Shown here: one piece after another, positions 1-5,895 of the stretch
Layout: each line of letters opens with the position of its first letter
How positions within the stretch are numbered: position 1 is the first letter of the stretch
Assembly (NCBI GenBank): GCA_964599655.1
Contig: CAZRGV010000216.1
Span: 1 to 8,003 of the forward strand
Reading direction: 5' to 3'
DNA length: 8,003 bases
Source of the DNA: CAZRGV01 sp964599655
Lineage (GTDB): Bacteria; Planctomycetota; Planctomycetia; Isosphaerales; Isosphaeraceae
The notes under the pieces: model-generated
Database searches by the model: none
Told to the model about the DNA's origin: nothing
The model's input: the letters and a program-made list of their open reading frames with translations, nothing else
Translations under genes and position numbers: made by a program

Positions 1-2
1 AA

Positions 3-131
3 GACCGATACTGGCTGATGAAGAGTGAGCCCGACGTTTTTTCGTTCGATGACCTCATGAAGGCCCCCAAGCGCCGCACGTCGTGGGAAGGCGTCCGGAC
101 CGTGATCAGCCGAGAGCCGGAAGACCGCTGA
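3..131 (+). pseudogene. EVE-domain protein, N-terminal fragment (5' end outside window, truncated)
   Basis: Reading from base 3 gives 42 residues followed by TGA at 129-131. The segment Y-W-L-M-K-S-E-P-D-V-F-S-F-D-D-L and then W-E-G-V-R is the typical N-terminus of EVE-domain (PUA-like fold) proteins, a family thought to bind modified nucleobases. In intact members the W-x-G-V-R is followed by N-Y-Q-A-R-N and about 100 more residues. Here similarity ends exactly after V-R, and only ten unrelated residues (T-V-I-S-R-E-P-E-D-R) follow before the stop. The true start lies just before the window, since the tyrosine and tryptophan upstream of the ATG at 18 belong to the conserved motif. No remaining EVE sequence is seen in the other frames downstream, so this looks like a deletion or recombination junction near base 97 rather than a simple frameshift. 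Seen directly: reading frame and motif. Inference: non-functional remnant. Confidence 0.8.
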
Positions 132-142
132 CCGCCCGAGAA

Positions 143-175
143 CTCACGATGCTTCGGACTAAAGCATCCGGTGAG
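143..175 (+). other. Bulged hairpin upstream of the first DUF1559 gene
   Basis: CTCAC (143-147) plus GATGCTT (148-154) pair with AAGCATC (162-168) plus GTGAG (171-175), giving 12 base pairs around a 7-nt loop with a 2-nt bulge (CG, 169-170). There is no T-run after it, so an intrinsic terminator is doubtful. It could be a leader element of the downstream operon or a leftover of the rearrangement that truncated the EVE gene. Confidence 0.5.
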
Positions 176-200
176 CAAAGGCCACCTCCAAAAGGCTTTG

Positions 201-239
201 GGGGTCGGTCCGGCTCGTCTGGATGCCGGACCCCGACCC
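201..239 (+). other. GC-rich hairpin ending just before the ribosome binding site
   Basis: GGGGTCGGTCCGGC (201-214) pairs with 225-239, which reads GCCGGA, CC, CC, GACCC, leaving a 2-nt C bulge and a 10-nt loop (215-224). This gives about 14 pairs, mostly G-C. The stem ends four bases before the GGAGG at 244-248, so if transcribed it would form immediately 5' of the initiation region. It may protect the transcript 5' end or tune initiation; no T-run makes it a poor terminator. Confidence 0.5.
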
Positions 240-253
240 TCACGGAGGTGGCC

Positions 254-1096
254 GTGTTCGTTTTCCGCCCGCCCGGCCGATTGGCCTTCACGCTCATCGA
301 ACTGCTCGTCGTCATCGCCATCATCGGCGTCCTGATCGCCCTGTTGCTGCCGGCCGTGCAGATGGCCCGCGAAGCCGCCCGACGCGCCCAGTGCATCAAC
401 AACCTCCGCCAAATCGGCATCGGCCTGCACAACTATCACGACGCCAGCAACACCTTCCCCGCCGGCGGCTGGATCCCCCTCTTCGGCCAGCCGCAAACCC
501 AAAATATGAACATTGGATGGTCGGCCGTCATCCTGCCCGGCCTCGACCAGCGCCCGCTCTTCGACAGCCTCAACCTCAGCGTCCCCTACGCCCACGCCGT
601 CAACCGCACCGCCACCTCGACCGTGCTGAGCGTCTACCTCTGTCCCTCCGAGCCCCGAAAATCCTTCTGGAACCGGGCGCCGGGCGATCAGTTCGACCAC
701 GCCGACGCCGACTACGGCGGCATGTACGGCGAGCGCGGCCTGAGCAGTCCCACCGTCACGAACAATCCCCCCAGAGGTGCGTTCATCTTCAACCAGCCGA
801 TCCCCATCGCCGGCATCACCGACGGCACCTCGCAAACCCTCCAGGTCGGAGAGGCCCCCGAAGCCATCAACGCCCTCTGGGCCAGCGGCCACAACCTCTT
901 CGACCAGGCGTTCCCCATCAACGCCCGTCCACCGTTTGAACACGGCGAGGAGCTCACCAGCCAGCACCCCGGCGGGGTCAACGCCCTCTTCGCCGACGGC
1001 TCGGTCCACTTCCTCAAAAACCAGACCAGCCGGCGCGTCACCGCCGCCCTCTGCACCCGCAACGGCGCCGAAGTGCTTTCCAGCGACGCTTTCTAA
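254..1096 (+). CDS. DUF1559 protein with prepilin-type N-terminus and H-X9-DG motif
   Basis: 280 residues. The start chosen is GTG 254, five bases after GGAGG at 244-248; a frame extension further upstream would run over the EVE fragment and lacks family similarity. Residues 12-35 are a type IV prepilin-like segment (F-T-L-I-E-L-L-V-V-I-A-I-I-G-V-L-I-A-L-L-L-P-A-V) with glutamate at +5 of the mature form; the residue before the cleavage point is alanine (A11), not the usual glycine. The DUF1559 body follows (I-N-N-L-R-Q-I-G-I-G-L-H-N-Y-H-D). The H-X9-DG motif starts at H238, and the C-terminus has the usual T-R-N-G-x-E-V form. The family is massively expanded in planctomycetes and is thought to be processed and exported through a type II secretion or pilus-like route; the exact role is unknown. 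It is 86 residues shorter than the second copy in this window. The next gene starts 18 bases downstream, indicating an operon. Confidence 0.93.
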   Translation: MFVFRPPGRLAFTLIELLVVIAIIGVLIALLLPAVQMAREAARRAQCINNLRQIGIGLHNYHDASNTFPAGGWIPLFGQPQTQNMNIGWSAVILPGLDQRPLFDSLNLSVPYAHAVNRTATSTVLSVYLCPSEPRKSFWNRAPGDQFDHADADYGGMYGERGLSSPTVTNNPPRGAFIFNQPIPIAGITDGTSQTLQVGEAPEAINALWASGHNLFDQAFPINARPPFEHGEELTSQHPGGVNALFADGSVHFLKNQTSRRVTAALCTRNGAEVLSSDAF

Positions 1097-1114
1097 TCCA
1101 ACAGGAGTTCGCCG

Positions 1115-1951
1115 ATGTACGATCGTCTCGCGTTTCGCATCCACAAATTGAATGTCATTTTCCTTCTCATGATTTTGACATTCAGCTCCCCACGCGCTCA
1201 GGCCGACTACCTCACCGGGACCTTCGAGGACCAGTACCCAGGCGCCAACACCTACAAGGCCGACTTCTCCGGCACCAACGGCTTCAACACCGGCGGCTTC
1301 TTCCTCAACAACAACTACAACGCCACCTACAACGCCTGGTCGGGCTTCGCCGTTTCCAGCAAGATCGACAACACCTTCGGCGGCAACGACTACGACCATC
1401 TCTACGGCGCCTACACCCCCAGCGGCACCGGCGCCGGCGGCTCCGCCACCTACGGCGTCGCCACCAACTTCAGCCAGGGCGATGCCTATATCAATTTACC
1501 ATCGAATTCGAATCCGTTCTCGATTGACATCACCAACACCACCTACACCGCCCAGTCGATCACCCAGGGCGATGCCTTCGCCCGCGCCTTCCGGCAAGGC
1601 GACTACTTCAAGCTCGACATCCTCGGCTTCTCCGACCTCAACGGCAAGGGCACCCTGCTCGGCGACATCACCGTCTACCTGGCCGACTACCGCGGCTCCT
1701 CGCTCCTGCTCATCCACGACTGGACGACCATCGACCTCACCAGCCTCGCGGGGGCCCGCAGCCTCGCCTTCAACATGACCTCGACCGACAACGGCCCGTT
1801 CGGCATGAACACGCCGGCCACCTTCGCCATCGACAACATCGTCGCGGTCCGCTCGATTCCCGAGCCGGCCAGCCTGATTCTCCTGCTGGGCGGCCTCTCC
1901 GCCGTCGCGGTTCGCCACCATCGGAGGCGCCGCGAGACTCCAGCCGCCTGA
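1115..1951 (+). CDS. PEP-CTERM sorting-domain protein with DUF4465 domain
   Basis: 278 residues; ATG 1115 is preceded by AGGAG at 1103-1107. Residues 1-30 form a signal peptide with A-Q-A at 28-30 as the likely cleavage site. From about W75 to I243 the protein matches the DUF4465 pattern: W-S-G-F-A-V near the start, D-I-T-N-T-T-Y and G-D-A-F-A in the middle, Y-F-K-L, V-Y-L-A-D-Y-R, D-W-T-T-I-D-L-T-S-L, and near the end T-D-N-G-P-F-G-M-N-T-P and F-A-I-D-N-I. The C-terminus is a PEP-CTERM signal: P-E-P at 249-251, a hydrophobic span to about 266, then an R/H-rich tail. PEP-CTERM proteins are exported and processed by exosortase at the cell surface; no exosortase lies in the window. DUF4465 proteins are predicted extracellular, beta-rich, of unknown ligand. 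It sits 18 bases after the DUF1559 gene and probably shares its transcript. Around 1486-1530 codon use turns AT-rich, including a rare TTA. Confidence 0.93.
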   Translation: MYDRLAFRIHKLNVIFLLMILTFSSPRAQADYLTGTFEDQYPGANTYKADFSGTNGFNTGGFFLNNNYNATYNAWSGFAVSSKIDNTFGGNDYDHLYGAYTPSGTGAGGSATYGVATNFSQGDAYINLPSNSNPFSIDITNTTYTAQSITQGDAFARAFRQGDYFKLDILGFSDLNGKGTLLGDITVYLADYRGSSLLLIHDWTTIDLTSLAGARSLAFNMTSTDNGPFGMNTPATFAIDNIVAVRSIPEPASLILLLGGLSAVAVRHHRRRRETPAA

Positions 1952-1966
1952 TCGGTTGAACCGAAT

Positions 1967-2006
1967 CCACGGACATGCGCGACCGCAAGGCAACGCATGT
2001 CCGTGG
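1967..2006 (+). terminator. Hairpin downstream of the DUF1559/PEP-CTERM operon
   Basis: CCACGGACATGCG (1967-1979) and CGCATGTCCGTGG (1994-2006) form a perfect 13-bp stem with a 14-nt loop, 15 bases after the PEP-CTERM stop codon. The position fits a 3'-end element, but no T-run follows, so it may be a transcript-stabilising hairpin rather than an intrinsic terminator. The rest of 2007-2140 shows nothing I can identify. Confidence 0.6.
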
Positions 2007-2140
2007 CCAGCCGCGTCACGATTCCCTCTTCCGTTTCCGCTCGCGGCGAAGGGATCGCCCCTGGTTCCACGAGGCGTCGAGCGCCCGCCAGCCCTCGGAC
2101 CAACACGGCCTCTCGGCGATCCGTTCCCGTCATCGGCTCA

Positions 2141-2623
2141 TCACGAGTCGACCTTCTCATCCGTCGCCGCGACCATTTGTTCCAGACGCTGCCGGATCTC
2201 CTCAGGCGCCAGGTTTTCCTTGTGCGTCGCGATCGTCCAGAGATGGCCGAACGGGTCGACGAAGTTCCCCGAACGATCGCCGTAGAAGTGATCCTGGATC
2301 GGATCGACCATCACCGCGCCGGCGGAGATCGCCTTTCGGGCGACGGTATCCACGTCCTCGACGTAAAGCAGCAGGCACACCGGAGAGCCGCCGAGCGACC
2401 GGGGACTTCTCGCCCCTCGCTCCGGAAACTCGTCGGCCAGCAGGATGCGCGAGTCGCCAATCCGAAGCTCCGAGTGCGCGATCTTCCCGCCCGGCTCGTC
2501 CAGGAGCAGCAGCACCTCGGCGTTGAACACCTCCTTGTAAAACTCGATGGCGCAGGCCGCATCTCGCACGACCAAGTACGGAGTGAGCTGATGGTATCCT
2601 TCGGGAACCGTTCGAGCCGCCAT
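2141..2623 (-). CDS. VOC superfamily protein (PhnB/glyoxalase-like)
   Basis: 160 residues from ATG 2621-2623, preceded on the minus strand by a G-rich Shine-Dalgarno (AGGGGGTGG about six bases upstream). An in-frame extension to 2779 exists but has no family similarity and would bypass this site. Features of the PhnB-like branch of the vicinal-oxygen-chelate fold are visible: G-Y-H-Q-L-T-P-Y-L-V-V (9-19), A-I-E-F-Y-K-E-V-F-N-A-E (25-36), H-S-E-L-R-I-G-D-S-R-I-L-L-A-D-E-F-P (50-67), S-L-G-G-S-P-V (76-82), Y-V-E-D-V-D (87-92), F-Y-G-D-R-S-G (113-119) and D-P-F-G-H-L-W-T-I-A-T-H (123-134). This is a single small enzyme-like domain; the family includes glyoxalases, dioxygenases and antibiotic-binding proteins, and substrate cannot be assigned from sequence. 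Cytoplasmic, with no signal peptide. It converges with the PEP-CTERM gene and has no clear operon partner. Confidence 0.93.
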   Translation of the reverse strand: MAARTVPEGYHQLTPYLVVRDAACAIEFYKEVFNAEVLLLLDEPGGKIAHSELRIGDSRILLADEFPERGARSPRSLGGSPVCLLLYVEDVDTVARKAISAGAVMVDPIQDHFYGDRSGNFVDPFGHLWTIATHKENLAPEEIRQRLEQMVAATDEKVDS

Positions 2624-2878
2624 TCCGCCACCCCCTGGATCGCGACGCCCCGAGACCGCGGAAAACCCTTGATCCACAACTACGAATCCTAACAGATTCA
2701 TTGAATTTGCGGCATAAGGCCGCGGTGGGATCGCTTTCGTTCCTCTCCAAAAGAGTCTATCAAGCGCCCCTTTCATCAATCAAGAATCTCTGTTTCTACA
2801 GACCAATCTCTGCATTCACACAAGATCGCACCCCTCCTTGCCTCGGGGCTCCCCCAAATGCGTCCGCGCGACTCGCTC
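2624..2878. other. Intergenic DNA upstream of the VOC gene, no gene seen
   Basis: I see no convincing coding region here. Short structures only: GCGGC/GCCGC around 2709-2723, and GAATC/GATTC flanking CTAACA near 2684-2699. The upstream region of the VOC gene should contain its promoter, but I found no pair of -35 and -10 boxes on the minus strand with acceptable spacing. Confidence 0.4.
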
Positions 2879-2957
2879 GAGTCTGGTCGGGTCCGCCGCG
2901 CGGACCGCTCTGGCCCGATCGTGGAGGCTGGTCCGCACGGCGGAACCGACCAGACTC
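2879..2957. repeat. 28-bp imperfect inverted repeat with nested palindromes (REP/BIME-like)
   Basis: The arms 2879-2906 and 2930-2957 are complementary at 26 of 28 positions, separated by 23 nt. Each arm also contains its own palindrome: GGTCCGC-CGC-GCGGACC in the left arm and a related GGTCCGC-ACG-GCGG in the right. Such nested symmetry resembles extragenic palindromic elements. It lies between two minus-strand genes and next to an assembly gap. I believe GGTCCGC/GCGGACC palindromes are common between planctomycete genes, but that is recollection, not a search. Confidence 0.65.
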
Positions 2958-2998
2958 CTGAGGACGTTGGCCGACGTCCATACGCCCCTGCGGCGGGT

Positions 2999-3023
2999 GC
3001 CTGGGGTCCTGTCGACCCCAGGC
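2999..3023. repeat. Perfect 10-bp hairpin next to the assembly gap
   Basis: GCCTGGGGTC (2999-3008) and GACCCCAGGC (3014-3023) pair perfectly around the 5-nt loop CTGTC. Together with the neighbouring 28-bp inverted repeat it makes this stretch strongly structured. It ends ten bases before the N-run. Confidence 0.6.
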
Positions 3024-3032
3024 TGGTCGGGT

Positions 3033-3069
3033 NNNNNNNNNNNNNNNNNNNNNNNNNNNNNNNNNNNNN
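3033..3069. other. Assembly gap (37 N)
   Basis: Thirty-seven consecutive undetermined bases. TGGTCGGG at 3024-3031 and CCCGACCA at 3094-3101 are an 8-bp inverted pair flanking the gap, so the missing bases probably belong to another palindromic unit that could not be assembled. The true length is unknown. On the right flank, 3101-3115 holds a small hairpin (ACGGC-CACGT-GCCGT) just beyond the stop codon of the next minus-strand gene. Confidence 0.95.
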
Positions 3070-3122
3070 GGACCGATCGGGCTGGTCCCCAACCCCGACC
3101 ACGGCCACGTGCCGTTCTCACG

Positions 3123-3650
3123 TCATCGAACCCGACGCAAGTCCGCGATCGCCCAACGGCCGATCACCTCGCCCCGGAGGTCATCGATCACAAGGAGCTC
3201 GTCGCCTCGAACCTCCCATGAAACGAACACGCGCGGGCCCTCGCCGTTCCGTGGCTTGACGATCGCGACGAGACTGGCCCTCCGGCCGTCTCGAAGATCG
3301 ATCTCGGTCGAACCTGGCCCCGAGCGATCGTCGGCGCGCCAGACGCCGACCATCGCGAGTTCCCGCTCGGTGTCCCGCATCGCCCGCCGAAGCTCCTGGC
3401 CCAGGGGCCGCTCGGGATGCGCCGCCGCGTCATGAAAGCCCCGCGCCAGTCGGGAATACCGGTTCACGCGATCCGCTTCCCGCGCCGGTTGGTCCTTGAA
3501 CAGTTCGAGGGTATAACGCAACGCGAGATCCTGAAAGAGTCCGCGGCGCCGTCTCGATTCCTCGCGCCGCCAGACCTCCGCCACGATCCCCAGCACCACG
3601 GCCAGATACGCCACGAAGAGGAGACTTGCCCGAAGCTTCCAGCGGAACAT
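3123..3650 (-). CDS. Hypothetical protein with N-terminal membrane anchor
   Basis: 175 residues from ATG 3648-3650; the minus-strand leader is purine-rich with a GGAGG-like site about ten bases upstream. The N-terminus (M-F-R-W-K-L-R followed by A-S-L-L-F-V-A-Y-L-A-V-V-L-G-I-V-A) has a positive stretch and one hydrophobic span at about 8-25, suggesting a single-pass or signal-anchor protein with the rest outside the cytoplasm. Residues 27-36 are arginine-rich. The remainder is charged, with likely helices (about 38-105) and then a short strand-rich part (E-I-D-L-R-D-G-R-R-A-S-L-V-A-I-V; R-V-F-V-S-W-E-V-R-G-D-E-L-L-V-I-D-D). Planctomycetes carry many small proteins with this F-R-x-K-L-R plus hydrophobic start, of unknown role. 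No catalytic motif or named domain is recognised. The coding frame is supported by codon use and the sensible N-terminus. Confidence 0.75.
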   Translation of the reverse strand: MFRWKLRASLLFVAYLAVVLGIVAEVWRREESRRRRGLFQDLALRYTLELFKDQPAREADRVNRYSRLARGFHDAAAHPERPLGQELRRAMRDTERELAMVGVWRADDRSGPGSTEIDLRDGRRASLVAIVKPRNGEGPRVFVSWEVRGDELLVIDDLRGEVIGRWAIADLRRVR

Positions 3651-3700
3651 CCCCCCAAGCCTCCCTCCCTCGGTCGCCGCCCCTGAACTCGCACCGATTC

Positions 3701-3729
3701 AGCATACCAATTCTCGTCGAAATCGTCAT
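3701..3729 (-). promoter_or_regulatory. Candidate promoter for the membrane-anchored hypothetical gene
   Basis: On the minus strand ATGACG (complement of 3724-3729) and TATGCT (complement of 3701-3706) are 17 bp apart, and TGG precedes TATGCT as in an extended -10 element. Each box matches the sigma-70 consensus at four of six positions. The implied start is about 45 bases upstream of ATG 3650. Sequence resemblance only; planctomycete promoters are poorly characterised. Confidence 0.35.
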
Positions 3730-3878
3730 CCGGCCCGGCACGTTTCCTCTCGGTTCGACGCGAACCTTCGCGATTCACACGGCGACGATCTCCTTCGATC
3801 CTCTCGCCTCGAATCCAGAGGCAAGGCGAACCCCTGACATACGGGCCGATGGAAATCGTTGAGGTCTGCATGACCTTG

Positions 3879-3898
3879 GATTCGGGAAATCCCGAATC
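3879..3898. promoter_or_regulatory. Operator-like perfect palindrome upstream of the second DUF1559 promoter
   Basis: GATTCGGGA (3879-3887) and TCCCGAATC (3890-3898) are perfectly complementary with only two bases (AA) between. With a 2-nt spacer it cannot form a normal RNA hairpin loop of that size, which favours a binding site for a dimeric regulator. It lies 24 bases upstream of a candidate -35 box, a typical activator position. The remaining DNA in 3651-4165 shows no gene. Confidence 0.5.
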
Positions 3899-3922
3899 GC
3901 AATACGTGCCTGAGCATTCTTC

Positions 3923-3951
3923 TTGAATTGCGACAAAGGACGGTGTTAAAT
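3923..3951 (+). promoter_or_regulatory. Candidate promoter for the second DUF1559 / lipoprotein module
   Basis: TTGAAT (3923-3928) and TTAAAT (3946-3951) are separated by exactly 17 bp; each matches the sigma-70 consensus at four of six positions. The locality is AT-richer than its surroundings. The implied start near 3958 would give a leader of about 205 nt before ATG 4166, containing the hairpin at 4024-4040. Confidence 0.4.
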
Positions 3952-4023
3952 CAAAAGGGGCCGGCGTGGCGTTAATGTCGATCTCGCTCGAACGTCGGTC
4001 TGCCGAGCCGTCAACAACTCTCA

Positions 4024-4040
4024 GGGGGCGCCTCGCCCCC
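4024..4040 (+). other. Compact GC hairpin in the leader of the second DUF1559 gene
   Basis: GGGGGCG (4024-4030) and CGCCCCC (4034-4040) form a perfect 7-bp stem closed by a 3-nt loop (CCT). It lies about 125 bases before ATG 4166. No T-run follows. It could be a leader stability element; nothing identifies it as a known riboswitch. Confidence 0.4.
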
Positions 4041-4165
4041 GCTATCGGCTCGGAACAGTGTCCTCTCAAGCACGCACCCGAGCAGACAAGTCATCCGATC
4101 GTCCTGGTCTCGGGTTTTTCGGCGTGTGGGTCCGCACGTTCTCAATTCCCTGGGGGACCGAGTCG

Positions 4166-5266
4166 ATGAGGTCACGACATCGCAAGCGGCAACGAAGAGG
4201 CGGTTTCACCCTGATTGAGCTCCTGGTGGTCATTGCAATCATTGGCGTCCTGATCGCCCTGTTGCTCCCGGCGGTGCAGTCGGCGCGGGAGGCGGCTCGA
4301 CGCGCCCAGTGCACCAACAACCTGAAACAGATCGGCATTGGCCTGCACAACTACCATGACCAGATGGGGACCTTCCCGACCGGATCGGTCACCCTCGGCG
4401 GCAACCCCTGGGCGACCCAGTCCAGCTACCTGAGCTGGCGCGCCATGATCCTGCCGCAAATGGAAGGCGGCACGGTGTACAACTCCGTGAACGTCTATAT
4501 CAACACCTGGGCCGCCGGACCCGACCAGGGGGCGATGTTCACGGCCTGGCGAACCGTGCTGAGTACCTGGCTCTGCCCCTCCGACCCCAAGAACGAGGGC
4601 GGCTTGCGCCCCTGGGGCGGTCCCGAAGGTCAGTGGCCCGCCGGAAATCCCCCTCTGAACCCGGCCACCCGCCAGCCCGACACCCTCGTGCCGGTCTCCG
4701 ACTACGCCGGCAGCTTCGGCGATAACTACGCCGGAGGCCCCCTCAACGGCGGCCTCCCCTGGGAGAAGCCATACCCCGTCCCCGCCGGCTACATCGGCCC
4801 TCGCATCGGCTGGGATGGCTTCTGGGGCACCAACAATAACGGCGGCCAGCTCCGCGGAATCTTCGAGTACCGTTGCCTCCAGCCCCCGGTCAACATCGCC
4901 GGCATCACCGACGGCACCAGCAACACGATCATGGCCGGCGAGGTCCTCCCCTACCGTGCCGCCGACAGCAACTTCTGGCACGGCAACGGCGCCACGGCCG
5001 GCACCACCGTCCCGTTGAACTGGAACTCCAACTCCTACCCGGCCAGCGCCGCCAACTGCTACAACCAGTGGCAGAACAGCACCGCGCCACTCGGCTGCCG
5101 CTACAGCGCCGCGGCCAAGGGCTTCCAGAGCGCCCACCCCGGCGGTGCCAACTTCCTCATGGGCGATGGCTCGGTGAAGTTCCTCAAACAATCCATCAGC
5201 CTGACCACCTACTGCGCCCTCGGCAGCCGAAACGGCAACGAGGTCATCAGCGCCGGCGACTACTAA
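4166..5266 (+). CDS. DUF1559 protein with canonical prepilin N-terminus and H-X9-DG motif
   Basis: 366 residues from ATG 4166; a weak G-rich site (GGGGGA, 4152-4157) precedes it. Alternative upstream starts add residues that do not fit the family. After the basic leader M-R-S-R-H-R-K-R-Q-R-R-G, the canonical G|F-T-L-I-E-L-L-V-V-I-A-I-I-G-V-L-I-A-L-L-L-P-A-V-Q segment follows, with glycine before the cleavage point and glutamate at +5. Then comes the DUF1559 body (C-T-N-N-L-K-Q-I-G-I-G-L-H-N-Y-H-D), a central region rich in G, P, N and W, the I-A-G-I-T-D-G-T-S-N-T segment, H-X9-DG starting at H324, and the C-terminal S-R-N-G-N-E-V-I-S-A motif. Predicted exported pseudopilin-like protein; biochemical role unknown. 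It is clearly paralogous to the protein at 254-1096, with near-identical DNA over the prepilin segment, but is 86 residues longer. The lipoprotein gene starts 104 bases downstream, probably on the same transcript. Confidence 0.95.
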   Translation: MRSRHRKRQRRGGFTLIELLVVIAIIGVLIALLLPAVQSAREAARRAQCTNNLKQIGIGLHNYHDQMGTFPTGSVTLGGNPWATQSSYLSWRAMILPQMEGGTVYNSVNVYINTWAAGPDQGAMFTAWRTVLSTWLCPSDPKNEGGLRPWGGPEGQWPAGNPPLNPATRQPDTLVPVSDYAGSFGDNYAGGPLNGGLPWEKPYPVPAGYIGPRIGWDGFWGTNNNGGQLRGIFEYRCLQPPVNIAGITDGTSNTIMAGEVLPYRAADSNFWHGNGATAGTTVPLNWNSNSYPASAANCYNQWQNSTAPLGCRYSAAAKGFQSAHPGGANFLMGDGSVKFLKQSISLTTYCALGSRNGNEVISAGDY

Positions 5267-5308
5267 GCAACCATTCGCTCCCGTCCCGTCGCTCGCCCCG
5301 ATCTCCAA

Positions 5309-5333
5309 CGCCCCGGCCCTCACGGCCGGGGCG
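5309..5333 (+). terminator. GC hairpin between the DUF1559 and lipoprotein genes
   Basis: CGCCCCGGCC (5309-5318) and GGCCGGGGCG (5324-5333) form a perfect 10-bp, all G-C stem with the 5-nt loop CTCAC. It sits in the 104-base gap between two co-directional genes. Without a T-run it is more likely a partial terminator or mRNA-processing/stability element that sets different levels for the two products than a full stop. Confidence 0.5.
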
Positions 5334-5370
5334 CCCGTCACCGTCCGAATCCGTGGAGGAGTCTCTGCCC

Positions 5371-5859
5371 GTGAAACGCACCATCCTGAGCCGCGCCCAA
5401 GGCGGCCTCGCAATCCTCGTCGCCACCGCCGTGGTCATCGTGGCCGGCTGCGGCGACGACACCGGCTTGCCCAAACGCTACCCCGTCACCGGAACCGTCA
5501 CCTACAAGGGCGAACCGCTCGAGTCCGGCACCATCGTCTTCGAACCGGCCGATATCGCCAAGGGACACTTCGCGAACGGGACCATCGAGAAGGGAAGTTA
5601 CCGCCTCACAACCTCCGGCGAAGGTGGCGATGGCGCCATCCCCGGCGACTATAAAGTCATCATCATCAGCAAGGTTGTGGACATGACCGCCGTCCAGGCC
5701 AACCAGCAAGGTGGCTCCGGCCGCCAGGACGACATCCTCAAGGCCGAGCGCAAGGCCCAAAGCAAAATCCCCAAAAAGTACGAACAAAGCAGCACCTCCG
5801 GCCTGACCGCCAAGGTCGAGGCCAAGTCCAACACCTTCGACTTCAATCTGACCGACTGA
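5371..5859 (+). CDS. Small lipoprotein with transthyretin/carboxypeptidase-regulatory-like domain
   Basis: 162 residues from GTG 5371, nine bases after GGAGGAG at 5355-5361; this start gives a well-formed lipoprotein signal. Residues 1-26 are a signal peptide (K-R at 2-3, hydrophobic span 13-25) and V-A-G-C ends in C27, the predicted lipidated cysteine. The mature part begins G-D-D-T-G-L-P-K-R-Y and then Y-P-V-T-G-T-V-T-Y-K-G-E-P-L-E-S-G-T-I-V-F-E-P (37-59), the signature of small planctomycete lipoproteins with a beta-sandwich resembling CarboxypepD_reg/transthyretin domains. G-D-Y-K-V-I-I-I-S (about 92-100) is the family's second hallmark strand. The rest is K/Q/S-rich and ends in F-D-F-N-L-T-D. 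Such proteins very often follow DUF1559 genes, as here, suggesting a joint envelope role, though no function is established. Confidence 0.9.
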   Translation: MKRTILSRAQGGLAILVATAVVIVAGCGDDTGLPKRYPVTGTVTYKGEPLESGTIVFEPADIAKGHFANGTIEKGSYRLTTSGEGGDGAIPGDYKVIIISKVVDMTAVQANQQGGSGRQDDILKAERKAQSKIPKKYEQSSTSGLTAKVEAKSNTFDFNLTD

Positions 5860-5895
5860 TCCCTCCATCACGCGCCCTGCGAACGAACATCCCTC

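Noticed and set aside
83..253. N-terminal extension of the first DUF1559 protein to an upstream start
   Set aside because: The extra residues overlap the EVE remnant and hairpins and do not resemble any prepilin leader; GTG 254 has a properly spaced GGAGG.
1997..2692. Plus-strand open frame opposite the VOC gene
   Set aside because: It is the reverse shadow of a clearly recognisable VOC-family coding sequence and has no domain of its own.
2624..2779. N-terminal extension of the VOC protein to 2779
   Set aside because: The extension shows no similarity to the family, and ATG 2623 has its own ribosome binding site directly before the conserved start of the domain.
4172..5413. Long valine/glycine/alanine-rich open frame antisense to the second DUF1559 gene
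   Set aside because: Typical shadow of a GC-rich gene with C-ending codons; low-complexity protein with no family features, while the sense frame is a clear DUF1559 protein.
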